Of a DNA stretch of 64,000 nucleotides, positions 33,897 through 42,070 are shown piece after piece; the first letter of the stretch is position 1; each line of letters opens with the position of its first letter. The notes beneath the pieces were generated by a model. That model worked only from the letters and a program-made list of their open reading frames with translations. It was not told the DNA's origin and searched no databases. Source of the DNA: Herminiimonas sp. (GTDB lineage Bacteria; Pseudomonadota; Gammaproteobacteria; Burkholderiales; Burkholderiaceae); contig NZ_JAURVN010000014.1 of NCBI RefSeq assembly GCF_030655415.1, positions 124,001 through 188,000 of the forward strand. The letters run 5' to 3'. Position numbers and translations under genes: made by a program.

Positions 33897-36160
33897 GTTA
33901 CGTTGTCGCTGTGCGTACCTTATGTGAATTTACGGCAAAAGCTGGCGATCTTGATTTGCGCTTTACACCTGCGCCGACTGCGCAGCAAGGAATTGCAGGT
34001 CACGGAACAGTTGTTTCGCGCCGCGGAAAATATTACGAGTCGGAAGTTAGCTTAAACGGTCTGTATAAGCAGTTAAGAGTGCGAGGTCGTGCGGACGGTT
34101 ACGATTCTGGATTCAATCGCGTTGAGGAGATTAAGACTTTTCGAGGTGATCTCAATAAGATGCCGCAAAATCATCGTCACTTGCATTGGGCGCAGGTCAA
34201 GATTTACGCATGGCTGCTTTGCCAATCTCGTGGACTGAAAGAGATTAATGTTGCATTGGTTTATTTTGATATAGGCAGTCAAAAGGAAACCATGCTGAAT
34301 GAAAAATATTCAGCGGATGTTTTGGAAGCCCATTTTGATCATCTATGTGAATGCTTTATTGCTTGGGCCGATCGAGAATCCCAACATCGGTTATCACGCG
34401 ATAAGGCATTAACAAACCTCTCTTTTCCTCATGTCGATTTTCGCCCAGGGCAACGCCACTTGGCGGAGTCGGTCTATAAGTCAGCAGTATCCGGACGTCA
34501 CTTAATGGCGCAAGCACCCACGGGTATTGGTAAGACTGTAGCGACGATTTTTCCTTTATTGAAAGCCAGCCCAGGGCAGAAAATCGACAAGATATTCTTT
34601 CTTGCTGCGAAGACACCGGGCCGGCGCCTTGCGCTTGATTCGATCAATCTGATTAGTAAGTCCAAGACCGAAGGTGTACCTATTCCTGCTATTCGTGTGC
34701 TGGAATTGGTGGCGCGCGACAAGGCATGTGAACATCCAGACAAAGCTTGCCACGGCGAATCCTGCCCGCTGGCAAAGGGATTTTATGATCGCGTAGCGAA
34801 TGCACGTCAAGCCGCTGTAGACGCCGTCACACTTGATCAACAGACTTTACGCAAGGTCGCACTTGAGCATCAAGTTTGTCCATACTACTTAAGTCAGGAG
34901 TTAGTACGCTGGAGTGACATTGTGGTGGGCGACTACAACTACTACTTCGATGTCAGTGCGATGCTCTATGGTTTAACCGTTGAAAATGAATGGCGAGTCT
35001 CGGTTCTAGTTGATGAAGCGCACAACATGGTCGAACGAGGGCGCAAGATGTACTCAGCAGAACTTGATCAAACCAGTTTTAGTTTCGCGAGAAAATTTGC
35101 CCCAAAAAGTCTGAAGACCGTGCTTGATCGCGTCAATCGGCAATGGAATGAGTTGCATCGGAATCAGGATAGCCAATATCAGGTCTATCACTCGATCGCG
35201 GAAAAATTTCTATTTTCATTGCAGCAGGCGGGCACTGAGATTACAGATTTAATGGCAGAAGAACCGACTAGTCTTAATGAGGATTTACAGCGCTTTTATT
35301 TCGACGCTATGCAGTTTTCAAAATTGGCAGAAGTCTTCGGCGAACATTCGATGTTCGATATTACGAAGGATGTGAAAGTGAGTGGGAGAACTCATTCCGT
35401 TCTTTGTATTCGCAACATCGTTCCTGCGCCATTTCTCAAACAGCGTTTCGAAACTGCACACTCAGTTACATTGTTTTCAGCTACGCTTGGTCCCCATCAT
35501 TTTTATTCGGATATGTTGGGATTACCGGACGACACTGCTTGGGTAGACGTCGATTCACCATTTCATTCGCAGCAACTATCTGTGCGTATTGCGCGGAAAA
35601 TCTCAACGCGCTTTCAGCACAGAGCTTCGTCGCTATCTCCCATAGCGAATTTGATCGCTGAACAATATGCAGACAAGCCGGGTAATTACATGGCGTTTTT
35701 CAGCAGCTTCGATTATCTGACACAAGTAAGCGCGTTGTTTCAAGAACGCTATTCCGACATTCCAGTTTGGCTGCAATCTCGCGGCATGGCAGAGGGTGAA
35801 AAGAATATATTCCTCGAACGTTTTGTCGAAGCAGGAAAAGGAATTGGTTTTGCAGTACTTGGCGGCGCTTTTGCGGAAGGAATTGATTTGCCGGGGGACC
35901 GACTCATTGGTGCTTTTGTAGCTACTCTAGGCTTGCCCCAAGTGAATGCGATCAATGAAGAAATGAAAGAGCGGATGGATATCCTCTTCGGCAAAGGGTA
36001 CGACTACACATATTTATATCCCGGCTTGCAAAAAGTGGTCCAAGCGGCTGGACGCGTAATTCGCACCCAGGAGGATAAAGGGTATGTACATTTGATCGAT
36101 GACCGGTTTGGCCGATCTAATGTAATGGAGTTATTACCCGCTTGGTGGAAAATTAATTAG
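33893..36160 (+). CDS. XPD/Rad3-family (DinG-like) helicase with N-terminal Cas4/RecB-type nuclease domain
   Basis: About 755 residues from GTG 33893, whose GTGA overlaps the FAN1 stop; GGAGAAGG lies upstream. Residues about 65-110 carry a PD-(D/E)XK signature: GRADGYD (D68), EEIKT (E79-x-K81), and HWAQVKIYAWLL. The helicase part has Walker A APTGIGKT (about 208-215), a four-cysteine iron-sulfur cluster (CEHPDKACHGESC at about 279-291 and VCPYY later), the DEAH box in LVDEAHNM and motif VI QAAGRVIR. A helicase-nuclease of this layout coupled to FAN1 suggests unwinding and cutting of damaged or cross-linked DNA together. Gene symbol left empty. Confidence 0.9.
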   Translation: MSYVVAVRTLCEFTAKAGDLDLRFTPAPTAQQGIAGHGTVVSRRGKYYESEVSLNGLYKQLRVRGRADGYDSGFNRVEEIKTFRGDLNKMPQNHRHLHWAQVKIYAWLLCQSRGLKEINVALVYFDIGSQKETMLNEKYSADVLEAHFDHLCECFIAWADRESQHRLSRDKALTNLSFPHVDFRPGQRHLAESVYKSAVSGRHLMAQAPTGIGKTVATIFPLLKASPGQKIDKIFFLAAKTPGRRLALDSINLISKSKTEGVPIPAIRVLELVARDKACEHPDKACHGESCPLAKGFYDRVANARQAAVDAVTLDQQTLRKVALEHQVCPYYLSQELVRWSDIVVGDYNYYFDVSAMLYGLTVENEWRVSVLVDEAHNMVERGRKMYSAELDQTSFSFARKFAPKSLKTVLDRVNRQWNELHRNQDSQYQVYHSIAEKFLFSLQQAGTEITDLMAEEPTSLNEDLQRFYFDAMQFSKLAEVFGEHSMFDITKDVKVSGRTHSVLCIRNIVPAPFLKQRFETAHSVTLFSATLGPHHFYSDMLGLPDDTAWVDVDSPFHSQQLSVRIARKISTRFQHRASSLSPIANLIAEQYADKPGNYMAFFSSFDYLTQVSALFQERYSDIPVWLQSRGMAEGEKNIFLERFVEAGKGIGFAVLGGAFAEGIDLPGDRLIGAFVATLGLPQVNAINEEMKERMDILFGKGYDYTYLYPGLQKVVQAAGRVIRTQEDKGYVHLIDDRFGRSNVMELLPAWWKIN

Positions 36161-36779
36161 GCCTCGGTTTGCTCAGAGATTTCTAATGCATCATCTACTT
36201 CAATTCCTAAGTACCGCACTGTGCTTTCAAGTTTGCTATGTCCAAGCAACAGCTGGACTGCTCGAAGGTTTTTAGTTTTTCGGTAGATTAATGTTGCCTT
36301 TGATCGGCGCATTGTATGAGTCCATATGCGACAGAATTCAGCCCCTAGATGCGACCTAGGATTTCACAATCCGAGCATATTGGCGTGTCGATAAATGCGC
36401 AGATTTAGACGCGACTAGGAAACAAATGTTGTCCAGCCGTCAGGTGCTCTTTTCGAATCCAGTCTGCAACCGAACTTCGAGTCTGCTCAGTAATTTCAAA
36501 CTGTATAGGCCGGAGTATTTTTTGCTGCATGACAATAACCCGAGCCATCACGCAGCTGCCTTGCGCTACATCTCCGACAAGAAGATTAACAAGATCGCAG
36601 CCGCGCAACTTACTGTCTATAGCTAAATTAAATAAAGCGAGATCTCTGGTTCGGCAAGTAAGCTGAAGACGGATCCGTATTCCCCATATTTCTTTTAACT
36701 TTAAGGGTGCTTTCTGACCAACTAATTTTCCTCGATTCCAAGGCTGGATCGGTTTGGTAGGATGCTGGTTTAAGTTCAT
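36157..36779 (-). pseudogene. Decayed tyrosine recombinase (phage-type integrase)
   Basis: ATG 36779, with AAAGGA about seven bases upstream, opens an intact N-terminal part (WNRGKLVGQKAPLKLKEIW...HLFPSRV) ended by a frame change near 36405. A second stretch reads SAHLSTRQYARIVKS and then meets TAG (36356-36358) where relatives have tryptophan. After another shift the C-terminus is readable to 36157: THTMRRSKATLIYR, LLLGHSKLESTVRYLG and EISEQTEA, i.e. the catalytic H-x-x-R, H and Tyr. It is the compact (~205-residue) integrase type. The gene is dead and its end overlaps the helicase stop. Confidence 0.9.
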
Positions 36780-36826
36780 GAGATATCCTTTCTAGAAAAG
36801 AAATCTCAGTTTGCTCTGAAGCTAGA

Positions 36827-36857
36827 ACGACGGCTAACGGCCAATAGCGGACATTCA
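36827..36857. repeat. Palindromic intergenic repeat, copy 6
   Basis: GCTAACGGCCAATAGCGGAC core. It lies just upstream of the decayed recombinase, reading away from it. Confidence 0.6.
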
Positions 36858-36865
36858 TATTCGCC

Positions 36866-36881
36866 TCCCATATATATGGGA
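36866..36881. repeat. Perfect 16-base palindrome
   Basis: TCCCATATATATGGGA is its own reverse complement. It sits 87 bases upstream of the recombinase remnant and next to repeat copy 6. Possible operator or old recombination site. Confidence 0.45.
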
Positions 36882-37133
36882 TATTCACCTGCAAGCGAGT
36901 AGGCAATACTCCAAACCACAGCAGTGTATGGCAATGCACTTCGCATTCGAACATATTTACCTGCACCTCACCTGCCGATGCGGCAAAGAGGAGCGACAAG
37001 CTAAATCAAGATGTGCAAGTGTAGCTGCGGCTATGAAAAGAGCATTACAAATGCCCGTTGGTCAGCCAAATCATTGTAGAAACACACCCGGTGGCACAAT
37101 TCAAAATCGATAACTCTCAACAACGATGAACAG

Positions 37134-37634
37134 ATGACCAAATACTCGCAATTTTCTATAGGCCTGAAATCTTGTGTGTTTTTGGTTTTATGCACTGGCT
37201 CAGTTTCGCAAGTCAACAGCGCTGACATATACAAATGGATTGACGATAGTGGCAAAGTCAACGTGAGTGATACAGTGCCTGAAAAATATCGTGCGCGCGC
37301 CAAATTGATTGATATGCGAGCGGCAGGTTCACCCAGCGATAGTCAACGCACCGATGCGTTCAAAAGATCTGAGAAGGAAAAGCTAATGGCTGAACCGCCC
37401 CCGGAGAGAGCTTTTCCAGCATCCCCTTCCCACATTGGTAAGCCAATTAATACACCTGTTGCATTTACTGAATGCGAAAAAAAATTCCAAGCTTATCGAG
37501 CAAGCCAAGAGTGTTTTGCACCGTACAAGATAAAAAATGGCATGAAAGAAGAAGCAGCTCAAAACTGTATGGAAGTGAAAGACCCAACATTTGAATGTGG
37601 TTCTCGCTCAGACAGAACTAGTTCTCAGCGTTAG
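37134..37634 (+). CDS. DUF4124 domain-containing secreted protein
   Basis: 166-residue exported protein: signal peptide (residues 1 to about 29, with a hydrophobic core SCVFLVLCTGSVSQ), then the DUF4124 opening ADIYKWIDDSGKVNVSDTVPEKYR, a proline-rich middle (AEPPPERAFPASPS) and a C-terminal part with four cysteines (C at FTECEKKF, SQECFAPY, QNCMEV and TFECGS) that could form disulfides. DUF4124 proteins are exported proteins of unknown role in Beta- and Gammaproteobacteria. Stands alone. The gene is AT-rich relative to the metal-resistance block that follows. Confidence 0.85.
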   Translation: MTKYSQFSIGLKSCVFLVLCTGSVSQVNSADIYKWIDDSGKVNVSDTVPEKYRARAKLIDMRAAGSPSDSQRTDAFKRSEKEKLMAEPPPERAFPASPSHIGKPINTPVAFTECEKKFQAYRASQECFAPYKIKNGMKEEAAQNCMEVKDPTFECGSRSDRTSSQR

Positions 37635-37744
37635 CCAATCAAACTGTGCATAAAAATGACTGTCCGGACTCCGACCATACAATCTGAGTATCCGCATATT
37701 GTCAGGGAATGCGGCAAGGAATCGCGTAGCAGAAAAAATTAAGA

Positions 37745-37774
37745 TTTCCGCTTTCGGCCAAAAGCGGACACTGA
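37745..37774. repeat. Palindromic intergenic repeat, copy 7 (best hairpin)
   Basis: TCCGCTTT (37747-37754), loop CGGCCA, AAAGCGGA (37761-37768): perfect 8-bp stem. This copy is the best-formed hairpin of the seven seen between 26.7 and 37.8 kb. It stands upstream of the copA promoter. Confidence 0.75.
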
Positions 37775-37875
37775 ACAATCAAGTCGCATGCAACATCAAA
37801 TACCAAGTCAAAATTAGACGCTATCTTTGACGATGTGCAGTGCCACAAAGACTCTCAAACAATCTTGTTTAACGC

Positions 37876-37906
37876 TTGACCTTCCAACCATGGTAAGGAT
37901 TACAGT
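37876..37906 (+). promoter_or_regulatory. MerR/CueR-type promoter of copA
   Basis: TTGACC (37876-37881) and TACAGT (37901-37906) are separated by 19 bases, the long spacer typical of MerR-family promoters. CCTT...AAGG (37880-37898) is a matching dyad in the spacer. It lies 38 bases before the copA start. No cueR gene is in the window, so the regulator is encoded elsewhere. Confidence 0.75.
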
Positions 37907-37943
37907 TCTAACAAAGTCCACACGGACATTGTTGAGGAACGCC

Positions 37944-40451
37944 ATGAATTACTCCAATCAGGATGCAGCATCCAGTCCGGATATTTCGCTCGCTGTAGAG
38001 GGCATGAGTTGCGCTTCGTGCGTGGGTAGAGTGGAGCGCGCCTTGAAAGCGGTGCCGGGCGTGCAATCGGCATCGGTCAATCTGGCGACCGAAAAGGCCA
38101 CCATCCAACTGAACAGTTCCGTTGAACGCTCGGCTTTGGTACTAGCGATACAAAATGCTGGTTATACCGTGCCGCCTGAAAATCCCGTTGAACTCATTAT
38201 TGAAGGAATGACCTGCGCTTCTTGCGTCGGTCGGGTAGAGCGTGCGTTGTTGGCTGTGCAAGATGTGCAATCTGCAGGGGTGAATCTGGCGACCGAGCGG
38301 GCCAGTATTGTTGGCGGCAACGCATTGAACACAGCGGCCTTGATCGCTGCTGTTGAAAAAGCCGGTTACAAGGCCCGCGTGATAGCAGGAAATACTAGCA
38401 GCGATGACGCAGCCGCACAGCGACGTGACGAAGAACTCAAAATCTTGCACAAAGATTTGCTGATTGCTGCGCTACTTTCGGCGCCGGTATTTGTGCTCGA
38501 AATGGGATCGCATTTGATTCCCGTTATGCACGCGTGGGTCAACGCGACTATCGGCATGCAGACTAGCTGGCTGCTGCAATTCGTTTTAACCAGCATCGTT
38601 CTATTTTTTCCTGGCCTCAGGTTTTATCAAAAAGGTTTGCCTGCCTTGTGGCGGCGCGCGCCTGATATGAATTCGCTGGTTGCGGTTGGTACGCTGGCCG
38701 CTTACGGCTTTTCATTGGTTGCTACCTTTGCTTCTTCCTGGTTACCTAGCGGCACCATTGCTGTTTACTACGAAGCAGCGGCAGTCATCGTCACATTGAT
38801 TTTACTTGGACGTTATCTGGAAGCGAAGGCAAAAGGGCGCACGTCGGAAGCGATCAAACGCCTGGTTGGCTTGCAGGCAAAAACAGCGCGCGTACGTCGC
38901 GGCCAAACCGTAATCGATATACCGATTGCCGATGTTATCAACGGCGACATTATCGAAATTCGTCCAGGTGAGCGCATTCCTGTAGATGGCGAAGTCATTG
39001 AAGGCGCCAGCTTTGTCGATGAATCGATGATCACTGGTGAACCTGTTCCGGTTGAAAAAATATTGAATGCGGCCGTCGTTGGCGGCACCGTCAATCAGAC
39101 CGGTGCGCTGGCAATCAAGGCGACTGCCGTCGGCGGTGCAACTGTGTTGGCGCAGATCATTCGCATGGTTGAACAGGCACAAGGTTCCAAGTTGCCGATT
39201 CAGGCGATGGTTGATCGTGTCACGATGTGGTTCGTGCCCGCGGTGATGGGCTTGGCTACATTGACCTTCCTGATCTGGTTTTTCTTCGGCCCTGATCCTG
39301 CGTTGACTTACGGGCTTGTGAATGCGGTTGCCGTGTTGATTATTGCGTGTCCATGCGCGATGGGATTGGCGACGCCGACTTCCATCATGGTGGGAACCGG
39401 ACGCGGCGCTGAGATGGGCATACTTTTTCGCAAGGGCGAGGCGCTGCAATTATTGAAAGAAGCCAAAGTAGTCGCCGTCGATAAAACCGGCACACTTACC
39501 GAAGGCAAACCTGCGCTGACGGATATGACTGTCGCGGACGGTTTTCTGCGCGATGATGTATTGGCGAAAGTCGCCGCAGTCGAAGCCAAATCAGAACATC
39601 CGATTGCGCGTGCAATTGTTGCCGCGGCGGAAGCCAGCGGATTGGTATTGCCGACAGTCGCAAGTTTTGAATCCGTCACCGGTTTTGGTGTGCGGGCAAC
39701 GTTAGTAGAAGGCGGCGTAGAAACACGTATCGAAATCGGTGCCGATCGCTACATGATCAAATTAGGCTTCGATCCATCCGTCTTTGCATCTGTTGCCACG
39801 CAACTCGGTGACGATGGAAAGACGCCGTTATATGCTGCGATCGATGGCAAGCTGGCGGCGATCATTTCAGTTGCCGATCCGATCAAGGCGACTACTGCCG
39901 ATGCAATCCAGGCCTTGCATGCGCTAGGTTTGAAAGTCGTGATGATCACCGGCGACAATCGCAGAACCGGCGAAGCGATCGCGCGCAAGTTGAATATCGA
40001 TGAAGTGATCGCTGAAGTTTTACCCGACGGAAAAGTCGAAGCCGTCAAACGCCTGAAGCGCGACTATGGACGTCTGGCCTATGTCGGTGACGGTATCAAT
40101 GACGCACCGGCGCTGGCGCAAGCCGACGTTGGTATGGCGATCGGTACCGGCACCGATGTGGCGATCGAGGCTGCTGATGTCGTGCTGATGTCGGGCAGCT
40201 TGCAAGGCGTGCCAAATGCGATCGCTTTGTCGAAAGCAACCATAGGCAATATCCGTCAAAATCTATTCTGGGCATTCGTGTATAACTGCGCGTTGATCCC
40301 GGTTGCGGCCGGCGCGCTGTATCCTGTAAATGGATTGCTGCTGTCGCCAGTTTTTGCGGCTGGTGCAATGGCGCTTTCTTCGGTCTTTGTTTTGGGCAAT
40401 GCATTACGCCTGAAAAAATTCCAGCCGCCGTTGGGCGTGGATAGAAATTAG
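37944..40451 (+). CDS. copA: Copper-translocating P1B-type ATPase CopA
   Basis: 835-residue copper exporter. Two N-terminal heavy-metal-binding domains with [15 protein letters not shown] and [15 protein letters not shown], then eight membrane helices with the CPC motif ([12 protein letters not shown]), the actuator TGEP, the phosphorylation motif [17 protein letters not shown] (HP motif) and [16 protein letters not shown]. The open frame begins at 37827, but that part covers the MerR-type promoter, so the ATG at 37944 (GAGGAAC upstream) is chosen. Copper sensed by a CueR-type activator would switch it on. First gene of the metal-resistance block. Confidence 0.97.
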   Translation: MNYSNQDAASSPDISLAVEGMSCASCVGRVERALKAVPGVQSASVNLATEKATIQLNSSVERSALVLAIQNAGYTVPPENPVELIIEGMTCASCVGRVERALLAVQDVQSAGVNLATERASIVGGNALNTAALIAAVEKAGYKARVIAGNTSSDDAAAQRRDEELKILHKDLLIAALLSAPVFVLEMGSHLIPVMHAWVNATIGMQTSWLLQFVLTSIVLFFPGLRFYQKGLPALWRRAPDMNSLVAVGTLAAYGFSLVATFASSWLPSGTIAVYYEAAAVIVTLILLGRYLEAKAKGRTSEAIKRLVGLQAKTARVRRGQTVIDIPIADVINGDIIEIRPGERIPVDGEVIEGASFVDESMITGEPVPVEKILNAAVVGGTVNQTGALAIKATAVGGATVLAQIIRMVEQAQGSKLPIQAMVDRVTMWFVPAVMGLATLTFLIWFFFGPDPALTYGLVNAVAVLIIACPCAMGLATPTSIMVGTGRGAEMGILFRKGEALQLLKEAKVVAVDKTGTLTEGKPALTDMTVADGFLRDDVLAKVAAVEAKSEHPIARAIVAAAEASGLVLPTVASFESVTGFGVRATLVEGGVETRIEIGADRYMIKLGFDPSVFASVATQLGDDGKTPLYAAIDGKLAAIISVADPIKATTADAIQALHALGLKVVMITGDNRRTGEAIARKLNIDEVIAEVLPDGKVEAVKRLKRDYGRLAYVGDGINDAPALAQADVGMAIGTGTDVAIEAADVVLMSGSLQGVPNAIALSKATIGNIRQNLFWAFVYNCALIPVAAGALYPVNGLLLSPVFAAGAMALSSVFVLGNALRLKKFQPPLGVDRN

Positions 40452-40504
40452 TACTTCGAATATTTGCAGGCAGTACCAGAGAAATCTATCAAAGGAAATT
40501 TGCA

Positions 40505-41515
40505 GTGAGCAAACCTCATACCGACGCTGATCAACATTCGCATCATGAGCACCATGACCATGATGATCATGACCATACACATGGCCACTCGCATGCCGGC
40601 CACGATCATTCCAGCGGCGCGCACAGCCATGCGCCATCGGTAACCGAGGCCAACGAAAAACGTATTCGTATCGTCTTCATCATGACCGCCGGCTACGCCG
40701 CAGTACAAGCTGTCGGTGGCTGGATGTCGGGTTCGCTAGCCTTGATAGCGGATGCAGGGCATATGGTTTCTGATGCCGCAGCCTTATTGCTGGCATTGAT
40801 TGCTTACCGCGTGGCGGCGCGTGCGCCAGATGCATTGCGGACGTATGGTTTCCATCGCGTGCGTGTGTTGGCGGCATTGGCTAATGGCGCTGCACTTTTA
40901 TTACTGGTTGCATGGATTGCGTGGGAAGCGATTGCGCGTTTTCGTTCGCCGACAGCGGTACTTGCCGGACCGATGCTGATCGTCGCTGTGATTGGGCTGT
41001 TCGTAAACTTGGCCGGCGCTTATGTACTCATCCGTGGAAATCAGGGCGACGGCAATTTACGCGGCGCCTTGTTGCATGTGCTGGGCGATCTGTTGGGATC
41101 GGTAGGCGCAATCGCCGCTGCCATCGGCATCATGCTGACCGGCTGGACATTGCTTGATCCGATTTTGTCAGTTCTGGTTGCGGTTCTGGTCGTGCGTTCT
41201 GCGTGGGGCTTGGTGTCCGATTCGATATTTATTCTCTTGCAGGGAACACCTAAGGGCATGGACATCAAGGCGGTCGAAGCGGACATCGCATCCTTGCCTG
41301 GCATTGCTGAAGTAGGGCATTTGCATGCGTGGACGTTGACGGATGAAAGCATCGTGGCGACGGTTCATGTCACACCTGAATCCGGTGCTGATCCACTTGC
41401 ATTGCCGGCCTTGGTGGTAGCACGCTTGAAGCAACAGCATGCAATTGAACATGCCACTGTGCAGGTTGATCCACCGGGTGGAATTCAAAAACCATGTGCC
41501 GATGGAACTTGTTGA
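40505..41515 (+). CDS. Cation diffusion facilitator family transporter (CzcD/ZitB-like)
   Basis: 336-residue CDF exporter for divalent cations such as Zn2+, Cd2+ or Co2+. A very His/Asp-rich cytoplasmic N-terminus (residues about 5-45, HSHHEHHDHDDHDHTHGHSH) precedes six transmembrane helices. The metal site HxxxD-type motifs are seen: ALIADAGHMVSD in helix II and LLHVLGDLLGS in helix V. The cytoplasmic C-terminal domain has HLHAWTL. GTG start at 40505, with AAAGGA upstream. It lies 53 bases after copA and may be in one transcript with it. Confidence 0.93.
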   Translation: MSKPHTDADQHSHHEHHDHDDHDHTHGHSHAGHDHSSGAHSHAPSVTEANEKRIRIVFIMTAGYAAVQAVGGWMSGSLALIADAGHMVSDAAALLLALIAYRVAARAPDALRTYGFHRVRVLAALANGAALLLLVAWIAWEAIARFRSPTAVLAGPMLIVAVIGLFVNLAGAYVLIRGNQGDGNLRGALLHVLGDLLGSVGAIAAAIGIMLTGWTLLDPILSVLVAVLVVRSAWGLVSDSIFILLQGTPKGMDIKAVEADIASLPGIAEVGHLHAWTLTDESIVATVHVTPESGADPLALPALVVARLKQQHAIEHATVQVDPPGGIQKPCADGTC

Positions 41516-41583
41516 CCTATTGTTACCGGTATCTCAATCGCGTTGAAAATAAGCAGAGATGCTTTTCAATAGAGTTTTGAAAA

Positions 41584-41598
41584 TGGGATAAAATCCCA
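41584..41598. promoter_or_regulatory. Dyad directly upstream of czcI
   Basis: TGGGAT-AAA-ATCCCA, a perfect dyad ending seven bases before the czcI ATG. The three-base loop is too tight for a hairpin, so it is more likely a protein-binding site, possibly overlapping a -10-like TAAAAT. Confidence 0.45.
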
Positions 41599-41605
41599 AA
41601 CACTT

Positions 41606-41965
41606 ATGAAACGTCTGCTGATCATTCTCATGTTGATAGTTGTACCGCTCCAGCTTAGCTGGGCAGCGGCTGCAGCCTATTGCGAGCATGAAAGCAATCC
41701 AAAGACGGTGCACTTTGGCCATCATGAGCATAAGCATATCGCCAGTGCAGAAGAAATCAAATCGGATGTTTCAAAATCAGCCGCTGCGGTGGATGGCGAT
41801 TGCACTTCTTGTCATCTTGGCGGTATCGCTATCCTGACCATTCCAGCGTCAAGCTTGGCGTTAGACATTCTTAGTGCACCAGCACTCACCACCGGTAATC
41901 CCTTGCTTGCTTCAAGTCGTCCCGCACGACCTGAACGTCCCAAATGGGCAGTCGTCGCTTCCTGA
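41606..41965 (+). CDS. czcI: CzcI-family cation-efflux regulatory protein
   Basis: 119-residue small secreted protein: signal peptide (MKRLLIILMLIVVPLQLSWA), then a His-rich HFGHHEHKH stretch and a CTSCH motif. CzcI precedes czcCBA in Cupriavidus and is thought to influence regulation of the efflux system; the exact mechanism is unsettled. Start ATG 41606 has no clear ribosome-binding site; a dyad sits just before it. It is followed by czcC after 105 bases. Confidence 0.85.
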   Translation: MKRLLIILMLIVVPLQLSWAAAAAYCEHESNPKTVHFGHHEHKHIASAEEIKSDVSKSAAAVDGDCTSCHLGGIAILTIPASSLALDILSAPALTTGNPLLASSRPARPERPKWAVVAS

Positions 41966-42070
41966 TCCGACGCCCGCTCGTTCTATTTTTTCTCTACTTA
42001 CCATGTAGTTTCTAGCGCAGGTCGTCGGATCCCCTTTGTCTGTTCGTTTTACAAGATCAAGAGGAAATCG

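Larger units (their letters stand above)
36780..37133. other. Gene-free stretch of about 350 bases
   Basis: No credible gene. It holds a copy of the palindromic repeat (36827-36857) and a perfect 16-base palindrome (36866-36881). AT-rich overall. It may be the former regulatory or recombination region of the decayed integrase. Confidence 0.5.

Noticed and set aside
36928..37113. Small plus-strand frame upstream of the DUF4124 gene
   Set aside because: No ribosome-binding site, no homology and a composition unlike coding DNA; it spans the intergenic region only.
37827..37943. N-terminal extension of CopA
   Set aside because: These bases hold the MerR-type promoter and do not resemble a protein; the ATG at 37944 has a ribosome-binding site.
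38802..39449. Minus-strand 215-codon frame
   Set aside because: Antisense to copA; no signature of its own.
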